64,000 bases of DNA from Flavivirga jejuensis (GCF_030540765.1 NZ_JAUOEL010000005.1:62001-126000); one strand, 5' to 3'; counted from the first letter of the stretch, positions 26,970 through 34,613 are shown. The notes: generated by a model from the letters alone, not told the origin. Made by a program: numbers and translations.

Positions 26970-27478
26970 TGTTCGAAGATGAAAAAGTAATTTATTGTAT
27001 TGATGCTAACATTCTTATTCAAGCTTGGCAAAAATATTACTCACCAGAAATTTGTCCATCATATTGGGACGTTTTAAATAATTTAGGGAAAAGAGGCGTA
27101 ATTTTTATTCCCGAATTGGTTTATGAAGAAATTGAGAAAGGAGAAGACAACCTATTTGAATGGCTGAAAAACAGCGATATTCCGATTAAAAAAATTGATG
27201 GTGAAGTAGCAAACTGTCTTAAAGAAATATATACATCAAATCCAAACCATAAATATTTAGTTTCAAGCAACGGAATTCACTCAAAAGCTGATCCTTGGGT
27301 AATTGCACACGCAATGAAAGAAAATGCAATTGTGGTAACAAAGGAAACAAAAGACTATTTCAAAAAACAAACCAAAATTAAAATCCCTCACGTTTGTGAT
27401 AATATGAATGTTAGTTGGATTGACGATTTCGAATTTATAAGGAATTTGAATATAAAATTCACTTGTAAATCGGAATAA
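26969..27478 (+). CDS. DUF4411 PIN-like putative toxin
   Basis: This 169-residue protein has PIN-like ribonuclease features: YCIDANILIQAW with D12 at the end of the first strand, acidic residues near E53-E57 (YEEIEKGED) and SKADPWVIAHAM with D108. IVVTKET and a C-terminal strand complete the fold. DUF4411 proteins pair with XRE/ImmA proteins as here; the ATG overlaps the upstream stop by one base, so translation is coupled. The likely activity is RNA cleavage in the cytoplasm, by family inference. Length is normal and nothing is broken. Confidence 0.85.
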   Translation: MFEDEKVIYCIDANILIQAWQKYYSPEICPSYWDVLNNLGKRGVIFIPELVYEEIEKGEDNLFEWLKNSDIPIKKIDGEVANCLKEIYTSNPNHKYLVSSNGIHSKADPWVIAHAMKENAIVVTKETKDYFKKQTKIKIPHVCDNMNVSWIDDFEFIRNLNIKFTCKSE

Positions 27479-27529
27479 AGCCAGTAAGCTAAAACGTATA
27501 TAATTTATTGCAGTTCTAGCCTACTTATG

Positions 27530-27547
27530 AAAATCCTCGCGGATTTT
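27530..27547 (+). terminator. Short hairpin after the toxin-antitoxin operon
   Basis: AAAATCC-TCGC-GGATTTT is a 7-bp stem with a 4-base loop followed by ATTTGGTTTT. It is a weak to moderate terminator 52 bases after the stop of the toxin gene. A further small palindrome (AAACTA-G-TAGTTT) lies at 27565-27577. Confidence 0.5.
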
Positions 27548-27621
27548 ATTTGGTTTTATTTGCTAAACTAGTAGTTTAACCACGTAACCAATTATAAACA
27601 CATTGGCAACAATTTCAGAAA

Positions 27622-28113
27622 ATGACGAAAAACCAAATCCAGACATTTGCAAAAAACTATTCTGACAAAGATTTTGACAGAATAAAATTTGACTGGAATG
27701 GAAAACACGAAGGCGACTTTGAAGATAAAAATTATGATTTCCGAATGAAACTTTGTGAAACGATAAAAAATGACTTCTCTTACTCTTCCGAAAAGTTAAT
27801 ACTTGACTTGTATCTCGAATTATCAAAATGTGCAAAAGAAACATTCGGAGTATATAACAGCTTTCATTTATTCGCCAATGAATTATTAGAAAGAACTGGA
27901 ATTAAATACTTTGATGAATATATTGAAGGAGCTTCAAAAAGTATGGATACTGGACTTTCAAGTGGACGTTTAGACTTGAGTAATGAAAGGGTTTCTGAAA
28001 TATTAAGTCATATAAAATCTAAAATGGCAAATTCTGAAAATGAATCTGAAATTAGAGGTTATGATTATATGCTAAAACGATTTGAATGGTTATCTGAAAA
28101 CAATGAAAAATAG
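27622..28113 (+). CDS. Hypothetical cytoplasmic protein, cassette-type context
   Basis: The 163-residue protein has no signal peptide or membrane segment. It is acidic and mainly helical, with DFDRIKFDWNGKHEGDFED at ~17-35 and FHLFANELLERTGIKYFDEY near 80-100. I do not recognise the family. It is preceded by TTGGCAACAATTTCAGAA, which resembles flanks often seen before isolated genes in Bacteroidetes genomes (recalled, unverified). It has no operon partner. Its position after a toxin-antitoxin pair and among repeats suggests accessory, laterally acquired DNA. An immunity-type role is possible but unsupported. Confidence 0.65.
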   Translation: MTKNQIQTFAKNYSDKDFDRIKFDWNGKHEGDFEDKNYDFRMKLCETIKNDFSYSSEKLILDLYLELSKCAKETFGVYNSFHLFANELLERTGIKYFDEYIEGASKSMDTGLSSGRLDLSNERVSEILSHIKSKMANSENESEIRGYDYMLKRFEWLSENNEK

Positions 28114-28339
28114 AGAACTCCATACAAGTTTACACCAAAAAGAGAAAGACAGAAAACCCAAAAAAAAAAATTAGGGTATTTTCCAATGAAGTATTTATTT
28201 CATATCTCTTAACAATATACGCTCTTATGGTTGGTCATCCAACAAAATAAATCTTCTATTAGAAAGAACTAATATACACCTCGTTAATATTTACTGTATT
28301 GGCTTAATCCTAACTAAACATCTAAAAATGGGTATATAA

Positions 28340-28558
28340 TTATTTAGAATTTACAATTCCTAAAAGGCTTAATCCATTTCTTAGCTCTTCTTCTACTTCC
28401 TTTATATCAATTACAGATCCCATAGAAGCCATATCTAATACATGGTATTTCATAGATTTTTTAAGAGCGTCCTCTAACAACTCAATAGCTCCGCTATCAG
28501 GGTTTTCTTTTTTAATGATTTTTAAAGCTGAAATTATTGATGATATATTGCTTTGCAT
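28340..28558 (-). CDS. Small hypothetical protein (72 residues)
   Basis: A minus-strand frame from ATG at 28558 encodes MQSNISSIISALKIIKKENP, then an amphipathic, strongly helical acidic/basic pattern (GAIELLEDALKKSMKYHVLD, later KEVEEELRNGLSLLG). There is no signal peptide or cysteine. Composition looks protein-like and the AT-rich upstream region contains TATATTTA, a near match to the -7 element. No homologous family is recognised. It could be a small regulatory or antitoxin-like protein, but nothing shows that. Confidence 0.5.
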   Translation of the reverse strand: MQSNISSIISALKIIKKENPDSGAIELLEDALKKSMKYHVLDMASMGSVIDIKEVEEELRNGLSLLGIVNSK

Positions 28559-28633
28559 GAAGTAAATTTTTTATAAATATAATAATTTAAAGTTTTATCA
28601 TTTAATTATTGTCTTTAGGATTCCAACCTAACC

Positions 28634-28654
28634 CCGCTAGCGCGGAAATGTTTT
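28634..28654. repeat. 21-base direct repeat flanking the toxin-antitoxin segment, copy 2
   Basis: CCGCTAGCGCGGAAATGTTT(T) differs from 25248-25268 at two positions. Here the first part also forms a short palindrome (CCGCTAGCGCGG). Confidence 0.6.
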
Positions 28655-28673
28655 CCGTGCCCGTAAGAAACTC

Positions 28674-28713
28674 AAAAAAGATTGCCAAAAAGATTAATTG
28701 ACAATCTTTTTTT
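28674..28713 (-). terminator. Intrinsic terminator of the minus-strand gene at 28720
   Basis: AAAAAAGATTG and CAATCTTTTTT form an ~11-bp stem around a 17-base loop. On the minus strand it lies just after the stop codon of the 96-residue frame (28720-29010) and ends in a T-run. Its A- and T-rich arms could work in both directions. Confidence 0.75.
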
Positions 28714-28719
28714 CAAAAA

Positions 28720-29010
28720 CTAATCTTGTCGGACAATATCACCCAACTTATCCATTAGTAGTTTGACATTAAATAAAATGGATTTTTCTTCATCCTCAAT
28801 AAACAAATGAGAATGGTAAAGTGCTGTGTTATGAACCCATTCTAAAGACTTGATGAGTTCTAAAGTGTCGTAAAAACTAATAAACTCCAACAGTTCTACC
28901 TGAGCGGTATATAAAAGCTTTTTGACTTTTTTCGATACGTTTCGTGCATCATCCGATGTATTGACCGACTTACATTTCGAACATACATTTTGACCATTTG
29001 AGTTTAGCAT
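28720..29010 (-). CDS. Small hypothetical protein downstream of a structured RNA
   Basis: The frame encodes 96 residues starting MLNSNGQNVCSKCKSVNTSD. A C-x-x-C pair (residues 10-13) at the N-terminus suggests half of a zinc knuckle. The rest is helical (KKVKKLLYTAQVELLEFISF and later LMDKLGDIV). No family recognised. The start codon lies 20 bases after the U-run of the structured RNA at 29030-29172, and an intrinsic terminator follows the stop, so RNA element, ORF and terminator form one compact unit. The RNA may be its leader, or an independent neighbour. Confidence 0.55.
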   Translation of the reverse strand: MLNSNGQNVCSKCKSVNTSDDARNVSKKVKKLLYTAQVELLEFISFYDTLELIKSLEWVHNTALYHSHLFIEDEEKSILFNVKLLMDKLGDIVRQD

Positions 29011-29029
29011 AATAATGGATTAAATGATT

Positions 29030-29172
29030 AATAAAAAGAGGACAGGTCACTGCTAAACTCATCAAAGCGATGCTTCGAAAGATCCCGAGACTTACACCCG
29101 TATGCCTGTCCAAAATTTTAATTTTAAATCGATGAAATAGTAATTGCATCATGACAATTTGATAAGTTTAGC
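29030..29172 (-). ncRNA. Structured pseudoknot RNA, copy 1
   Basis: On the minus strand, P1a (GCTAAACTTATCA, 29172-29160) pairs with P1b (29064-29052) over 13 bp with one wobble. P2a (GGACAGG, 29111-29105) pairs with P2b (CCTGTCC, 29046-29040). The order P1a-P2a-P1b-P2b is an H-type pseudoknot, and TCTTTTT follows P2b. P1a begins about 5 bases after a consensus promoter, so it would lie at the RNA 5' end. The 72-base core (29111-29040) aligns without gaps to copy 2, with compensatory changes in P2 and in a small hairpin (CTT-TCG-AAG). I cannot match it to a named RNA family. Confidence 0.75.
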
Positions 29173-29176
29173 ACTA

Positions 29177-29208
29177 CAAATGTAAGAAAAGAAACAACAC
29201 TCAACAAA
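29177..29208 (-). promoter_or_regulatory. Consensus promoter of structured RNA copy 1
   Basis: On the minus strand this reads TTTG, 20 bases, then TACATTTG: the Bacteroidetes -33/-7 pair at normal spacing. The predicted start coincides with the first base of P1a. Confidence 0.75.
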
Positions 29209-29216
29209 ATGTATAA

Positions 29217-29273
29217 TTCATCACTTTTTAGACCTTCTTTTTTTCTGCATAAATCAAAAGGCTTTAATCGTCT
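29217..29273. repeat. Dispersed repeat, copy 2
   Basis: Partner of 22900-22968: the first 28 bases are identical, the middle is 12 bases shorter, and the end GGCTTTAATCGTCT is shared. It lies between the two structured-RNA copies. Confidence 0.7.
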
Positions 29274-29317
29274 ATACCTTCAGCTCAATGTTATTAAGTC
29301 AAAGAGATTTATTCCAT

Positions 29318-29375
29318 TTTGTCACATGGATTGCTCGTCTGTGACTAATAACGATAGTTACTTTAGAGCTAAATA
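29318..29375 (-). repeat. Second copy of the 25524-25580 remnant
   Basis: The ~55 bases match 25524-25580 with few differences (shared TTGCTCGTCT, AGTTACTTTAGAGCTAAATA). On the minus strand both read SSKVTxVIxHRRAIHV. Here the frame runs on to WNKSL and stops. It is immediately downstream of structured RNA copy 2 in transcription order, where copy 1 has its small ORF. Confidence 0.7.
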
Positions 29376-29382
29376 AGATTAA

Positions 29383-29521
29383 TAAAAAGAGGAAAGGTCA
29401 CCGCAAACACATTCCAAGCGATGCCCAGACTGGTCTCGGGACTTGCACCCGTATGCCTTTCCAATATTTTCTGTTTAAGACTAATTTGTAGATTAGACCT
29501 CTGAATTTAAAATGTGTTTGC
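29383..29521 (-). ncRNA. Structured pseudoknot RNA, copy 2
   Basis: The same architecture as copy 1, about 350 bases upstream of it and on the same strand. P1a (GCAAACACATT, 29521-29511) pairs perfectly with P1b (29413-29403). P2a (GGAAAGG, 29462-29456) pairs with P2b (CCTTTCC, 29397-29391), followed by TCTTTTT. Relative to copy 1, P1 is almost wholly rewritten yet still pairs, P2 has a C-G to A-T exchange, and the small hairpin changes to CCA-GTC-TGG. The shared loops (GCATACGGGTG, CATCGCTT, GGTGA/AGTGA) are conserved, which implies selection on structure. It has its own promoter. Confidence 0.75.
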
Positions 29522-29525
29522 ATTA

Positions 29526-29559
29526 CAAATGTACCATTTAAAATAGTAAACAGAGCAAA
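29526..29559 (-). promoter_or_regulatory. Consensus promoter of structured RNA copy 2
   Basis: On the minus strand: TTTG, 22 bases, TACATTTG. The start site again falls on the first bases of P1a. Confidence 0.7.
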
Positions 29560-29774
29560 CCTAATTAGTGTGAATTCGTGAAACCTATCAACCGTCAGGT
29601 TAGTTCATGTCAAAATTTTCAACCCTATTTAAAACCAATAAAACCACTACTAACTACCCTCAACAAATGAAGTAGATCTAACATTAAAGGTTACTAAAAA
29701 TCAAGACTTTTCAATGTTTATGGCGCTTTATACTTCTATACGCAAAAATTAAATCTACAACATCTCCTTTTTTA

Positions 29775-29796
29775 ACCTATACAATACCACAACATT
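29775..29796 (+). promoter_or_regulatory. Conserved box A upstream of the glycosidase operon
   Basis: Contains CAATACCACAACATT and matches 20 of 22 bases with the box before susC. It lies ~255 bases before the start codon at 30050. Confidence 0.55.
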
Positions 29797-29900
29797 ACGT
29801 TTAAAAACGAAATTTTAAAGCTCCCAATACCGCTGTCAATTTACCAAACAAACCCTATAAATATTGTCGTTCTCGCAATAGAATGCTATGAATTTTAAGG

Positions 29901-29936
29901 ATGTATGATTTTTGTAGCGGTGTTTTTTACCAATTC
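29901..29936 (+). promoter_or_regulatory. Conserved box B / promoter region of the glycosidase operon
   Basis: TGTATGATTTTTGTAGCGGT is followed by a T-run and TACCAATT. It is almost the same as 50816-50849 and related to 15047-15075. Box A lies about 105 bases upstream, as at susC. Confidence 0.6.
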
Positions 29937-30049
29937 AACAACCAAACAGACTAAATTTATAATTCTCTAAAATGTCTTGGTTAAAATAATCCCGAAGCTT
30001 TAATCCTTAACCTTTTTTATAGAAAACTAACGTAAAAACGAATAATACT

Positions 30050-33000
30050 ATGAAAAACACTTTTCTAAGATTAGCACTTTTTTTATTTACAATAACGATA
30101 TGGTCTCAAGCCAATAAAGTATCCGTTGTAAGTAATGAAGAGGGCATGAAATTAGTTGTCAATGGAGAAGACTTCATGATTAATGGTATGAACTGGGATT
30201 ACATTCCTATTGGCACCAATACTGTGAATGCTAATTTCTGGAAAAAGTCCGATGATATCATCAAAGCAGGACTTGACACAGAAATGTCACTTTTAAAGAA
30301 CATGAATGTTAATGTTATACGCCAATATACAGGCGTTCCAGCAAAATGGATTCAATATATATATGAGAACTATGGTATTTACACCATGCTTAATCATTCT
30401 TTCGGGCGTTACGGTTTAACGCTTGATGGTGTGTGGACACCCGTAACTATCTATTCTGAACCTCGGACTCAAGCGTTTTTAATAGCCGAAATGGAGCAAT
30501 TAGTAAAAGACTATAAAGACACGCCAGGCCTATTACTATACTTACTTGGTAATGAAAATAACTACGGTTTATTTTGGGCAGGCGCAGAAACAGAAGATTT
30601 TCCTGATGAAGAAGAGAAAAAAAGAGAAGTAGGTGAAAAACGTGGCAGACCCATGTATAAACTCATGAACGATGTTGCTAAAAAAATGAAGGCTATGGAT
30701 GCATCCCACCCAGTAGCTATATGCAATGGCGATGTATTGTTCATCGATATTATTGCAGAAGAATGTAAAGACATTGACATATACGGAGTCAACTCATATC
30801 GAGGCCCTTCTTTTACCGACATGTTTAAGGTGGTTAAAGAAAAACTGAATAAACCTATTATGTTTACCGAGTTTGGCGCAGATGCATTCAATGCCATTGA
30901 AAATAAAGAAGATCAGAAATCTCAAGCCTATTATATGGTTGAAAACTGGAAAGAGATTTATGAAAATGCCGCTGGTTTAGAAAAAGAAGATAACTCTATA
31001 GGAGGGTTTACATTTCAATTTAGTGATGGTTGGTGGAAATTCGGTTTCGACAAAAGAGAAAATGCAGATGTACATGATAATAATGCCTCATGGGCTAACG
31101 GCGGATATGCTAGAGATTTAGCGCCTGGTGAAAATAATATGAACGAAGAATGGTTTGGTATCTGTGCCAAAGGACCAACCAGCGCAAGAGGATTGTACGA
31201 TTTATACCCACGGGCTGCCTATTACGCCCTAAAAGAAGCACACCAACTGAATCCATACCAAGAAGGTGTCACAGCAAAATTTGTAAAAGACCATTTTAAT
31301 AATATTCAATTAATGGATGCTGTTTTAAAAGCCAGAGGAGACAAAGCGGCTTTAAAAGGAAGTAGTTCAGATAAAATTAGACTAAGCAATTTAAGAGCAG
31401 AATTTACAACATACAATACAGGTGGTAATTTAATTACAACTCCAAGTGAAGCCAATCCAAATGAAACAGTATATCCAAATGAATTAGGTTTCGACCACAT
31501 GCAATCCTATTTTATTGGAGTTGAAGGAAATCCAACCTCTAATATGCGTGCCAACGTAAATTTCAATATTCTTGGCAATGTCGCCGAAAATCCTATTGAT
31601 GAAATTTTTTATGAAAACACAGGGCGTCCACTTTCAGTAAATACAGATGAAGGTAATGTAGATATTACAGACCCTAATCGCGTAAAAGTTTACAACGCCG
31701 AATTTGAATGGAAAGCTAAAGAGTTTGATTTAAGAGGTTTTTATAGAACAGGACATTACCATTGGGCTTACGAAGGTGATTTCTTCGGTCTATACCCGCA
31801 AGCTAATTATGGTCCAAATCTAGATATTTATAATGGAGAGATTCTTGGTTTTGAAGTTGATGGTAAAAAAGGCTTAAAAGGTTTAAAAGCCGCTTTTGGA
31901 CCTCAACTTTGGTGGGGCGCTAACCCTGCAATATTATTAAAATACAGTACAAAACTAGCTCATTTTGATGTTACAGGTGTATATCATGAAGATATAGACG
32001 ATGTTGGCGAAGCCGTAACTTCAATTGCAGTGCCGCTTCCAAAAACACGTAGAGTAACCCTTCATGCCAAAAAAAAATTTGGAGCATTTGAGATAGAAGC
32101 TGGTGGTATTTGGGGTGGACACCCTTTAAATGGACGAAAGTTTCAAGTTTCCGAAGGCGAACCAGGAAATTATATTATTTATAATGATGAAATCAATGAA
32201 AAAGATAATTGGGGCGCAAAAGCTAAAATAACCTTTCAAAAAGGACTATTTAATTGGTATGCTCAAGGAGCTACCATGGGGTTAGTTGCTAACGGAGGAG
32301 CCGATCAAACACAAACATTTACAGGCTGGAAACTTAAAGACACAGGAAGCGGAAATCAAAATAACGTTCTTACAGGGTTTACATATACCATAGGAAACTT
32401 TCAAATTGCACCAAACTTCTTATGGCAAAAACCAATTGTTGATGCCATGCCAAATGATGTTGGAGCACCAGGAAGACTTAGAAACATTCAAGACGATCCC
32501 TTTGCTGTAAGAGCAAATAGAGAAACAACAGCTGGAGAGATTTTATTTACCTACGATCCAACTCCAGGAACTTGGATGTACGAATGGGATAACGATAGAG
32601 CTGAAGACGCAAAATTTGCTTTTAATTTCGGTTTTGTTTTTCGTCATCATCCAACAGCTCAAGATGCTGCCATCGGGTTTTTAGCAGACCGTACCTCTTT
32701 TGCCTTTCCTAATGCCGCTCCCGCACAAGATTTATGGGAAGCACATACACGTATGGTATCTAAAGTAAGTCCAGATTTAGGACTTATCGCAAATTTTTAT
32801 GCTGGAAACGCACAATCCAATGGTAGTGACGAAAGACTGATTAAACGTGTTGGTGGTGATATTAGATTAATATACAATAAACTTAAACTAATACACTCCT
32901 TTAAAATTAATGACTGGGGGCCTTTCGATTATCATCGTGATTTTAACTTAACCTATCCCGTACAGCTCATGTTAGATGTATCAACATCTATAGGGAAGCC

Positions 33001-33196
33001 AGATTGGTTTGTTTTACCCAATACTAAAATTGGAATTCGTGGTACATGGCGTTCACTCAATGAGTTTTCTCCACGCTACTTACCAAATCAAACAACATCC
33101 GAATTTGCAACAGCACCTACAATAAGTCCTGTTGGTTTCGGTAACGGAAATGAGTGGGAAATTAGAACATACGTACACATTAATATTGGAAAATAA
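30050..33196 (+). CDS. Clan GH-A glycosidase fused to a C-terminal outer-membrane barrel-like domain
   Basis: The 1048-residue protein has a signal peptide (to about SQ, residue 20). Residues ~30-420 form a TIM-barrel glycosidase of GH2-like clan GH-A type: acid/base E169 in LLGNENNYG and nucleophile candidate E274 in PIMFTEFGADAF. Residues ~430-1048 contain no known catalytic motif. They show alternating amphipathic strands with aromatic ends, plus short turns and long loops (e.g. KFAFNFGFVFRHH, RVTLHAKKKFGAFEIEAGG), and end in HINIGK, like an outer-membrane barrel. If so, the enzyme is tethered by its own barrel. It is the first gene of an operon with glycan-binding lipoproteins and GH16. 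Substrate is inferred as beta-glucan. Confidence 0.75.
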   Translation: MKNTFLRLALFLFTITIWSQANKVSVVSNEEGMKLVVNGEDFMINGMNWDYIPIGTNTVNANFWKKSDDIIKAGLDTEMSLLKNMNVNVIRQYTGVPAKWIQYIYENYGIYTMLNHSFGRYGLTLDGVWTPVTIYSEPRTQAFLIAEMEQLVKDYKDTPGLLLYLLGNENNYGLFWAGAETEDFPDEEEKKREVGEKRGRPMYKLMNDVAKKMKAMDASHPVAICNGDVLFIDIIAEECKDIDIYGVNSYRGPSFTDMFKVVKEKLNKPIMFTEFGADAFNAIENKEDQKSQAYYMVENWKEIYENAAGLEKEDNSIGGFTFQFSDGWWKFGFDKRENADVHDNNASWANGGYARDLAPGENNMNEEWFGICAKGPTSARGLYDLYPRAAYYALKEAHQLNPYQEGVTAKFVKDHFNNIQLMDAVLKARGDKAALKGSSSDKIRLSNLRAEFTTYNTGGNLITTPSEANPNETVYPNELGFDHMQSYFIGVEGNPTSNMRANVNFNILGNVAENPIDEIFYENTGRPLSVNTDEGNVDITDPNRVKVYNAEFEWKAKEFDLRGFYRTGHYHWAYEGDFFGLYPQANYGPNLDIYNGEILGFEVDGKKGLKGLKAAFGPQLWWGANPAILLKYSTKLAHFDVTGVYHEDIDDVGEAVTSIAVPLPKTRRVTLHAKKKFGAFEIEAGGIWGGHPLNGRKFQVSEGEPGNYIIYNDEINEKDNWGAKAKITFQKGLFNWYAQGATMGLVANGGADQTQTFTGWKLKDTGSGNQNNVLTGFTYTIGNFQIAPNFLWQKPIVDAMPNDVGAPGRLRNIQDDPFAVRANRETTAGEILFTYDPTPGTWMYEWDNDRAEDAKFAFNFGFVFRHHPTAQDAAIGFLADRTSFAFPNAAPAQDLWEAHTRMVSKVSPDLGLIANFYAGNAQSNGSDERLIKRVGGDIRLIYNKLKLIHSFKINDWGPFDYHRDFNLTYPVQLMLDVSTSIGKPDWFVLPNTKIGIRGTWRSLNEFSPRYLPNQTTSEFATAPTISPVGFGNGNEWEIRTYVHINIGK

Positions 33197-33203
33197 AGAT
33201 ATT

Positions 33204-34613
33204 ATGAAAAATAGAACATTTATATATTCAAAGCTTACAACTATTTTCACATTAGCTATAATTATTACCACTATAAGTTGTGAAAGAGATTTATCAAACG
33301 AAGCTGAGTTTGCGACATTCCCTGCAGATGGAAGTGTTTTTCTTGATGCCTTTTCTTCTGGATTAAATTACTTTCCTTTTGTAGATGCGGGCGCCGATCC
33401 CTTTGCCTTTACTGTTGTATCAGATGATGTATTTTCAGGATCTGGAGCCATGCGATTCGATGTGCCTTCATTTGGTAATGGTTTTGTAGGAGCTACATTT
33501 AATACAACATCTAATAGAGACCTTTCGGGTTTTGATGCACTTACCTTTTATGCAAAAGCATCCCAATCGGCAAGTATAAACTCAATAGGCTTTGGTATTT
33601 CTGGTGATACAGAAAATAAATACATTGTTGAACTTAATGGCTTAGAAATAGACACCAACTGGGACAAATATACAATACCCATCCCTGATGCATCCAAATT
33701 ATTTAATGAAACTGGCTTATTTTGGTTAGCTGAAGGCGCGTCTTTTGCAGAAGACGAAGGTGGGTATGTATTATGGTTTGACGAAATTAAATTTGAAAAA
33801 CTAGGTACGGTATCACAACCAAGACCAAAGATTTTTAATGGAGAAAGTCTTTCGGAACAAAGTTTTACAGGTTCAAGTATTACAATAACGGGGCTAACAC
33901 AAACTTTTAATTTAGGTTCAGGTGACAACCAAACGGTAGCTATAGCACCATCTTATTTCGATTTTTCATCTTCAGATATTGAGGTTGCTAGAGTAAGCGA
34001 ACGCGGCGAAATTTCTATTATAGGAGACGGTACTGCAGAAATAACAGCAACCTTAGGTGGCGTATTAGCAGAAGGATCTTTGTCAATAACATCCAGTGGC
34101 GGTTTGGAATCTGCTCCAACTCCAACTTTTTCGCAAGCTAATGTAAAATCTATATTTAGCGATGCTTATGTAAATGATACAGAAAGCAACTTCACACCAG
34201 GTTTTGGCGGGTCTACAACAGAAACATCAACGCCTACATCTAACGGTGATTCATTCTTATCTTATACTAATAACAATTTTACTGGAATTCTTTTTGAGAA
34301 TACTATAGATGCCTCTGGATTAACATTCTTACATGTTGATGTATATGTACAAGAAGCTGGCATAAATGTAGGACTTCAGATTAGAGATATTGGTGCCAAC
34401 CAAGTAATAGAAACAGATACAAATACAGGATTTCCAATAGCAGATGATAAAGATTTTAGATTTGATTTAACAGATTTAACTGCTGGTCAATGGACCTCAT
34501 TTGAAATTCCTCTAGCAGGCGATATCGCTAGTCAAAAAAATAATTTAGGAGCTCTTATAATAACGGGCGGTCCTAACTTTATATTGGATAATATATATTT
34601 CTACACACCGTAA
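33204..34613 (+). CDS. Glycan-binding-like lipoprotein with Ig-like (BIG2) domain
   Basis: I place the start at ATG 33204 (8 bases after the preceding stop), giving 469 residues. The longer frame from 33132 overlaps the upstream gene and would bury the signal peptide. MKNRTFIYSKLTTIFTLAII leads to a lipobox ending TISC. Residues ~30-200 form a jelly-roll module (FSGSGAMRFDVPSFGNGFVG ... YVLWFDEIKFE), ~205-290 a bacterial Ig-like domain (SEISIIGDGTAEITATLGG-type), and ~300-469 a second jelly-roll (ANVKSIFSDAYVND ... NFILDNIYFYTP). No catalytic residues are recognised. It is probably a surface glycan-binding protein of the operon. Confidence 0.8.
   Translation: MKNRTFIYSKLTTIFTLAIIITTISCERDLSNEAEFATFPADGSVFLDAFSSGLNYFPFVDAGADPFAFTVVSDDVFSGSGAMRFDVPSFGNGFVGATFNTTSNRDLSGFDALTFYAKASQSASINSIGFGISGDTENKYIVELNGLEIDTNWDKYTIPIPDASKLFNETGLFWLAEGASFAEDEGGYVLWFDEIKFEKLGTVSQPRPKIFNGESLSEQSFTGSSITITGLTQTFNLGSGDNQTVAIAPSYFDFSSSDIEVARVSERGEISIIGDGTAEITATLGGVLAEGSLSITSSGGLESAPTPTFSQANVKSIFSDAYVNDTESNFTPGFGGSTTETSTPTSNGDSFLSYTNNNFTGILFENTIDASGLTFLHVDVYVQEAGINVGLQIRDIGANQVIETDTNTGFPIADDKDFRFDLTDLTAGQWTSFEIPLAGDIASQKNNLGALIITGGPNFILDNIYFYTP

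Noticed and set aside
29030-29521. tRNA, tmRNA or SRP RNA
   Set aside because: A loop resembles a T-loop (GGTGCAAGTCC), but there is no cloverleaf, no tag-peptide frame and no SRP tetraloop domain.
33132-33204. Upstream ATG at 33132 for the BIG2-domain lipoprotein
   Set aside because: It lies inside the previous gene and would put 24 polar residues before a perfect lipoprotein signal. ATG 33204 is better.
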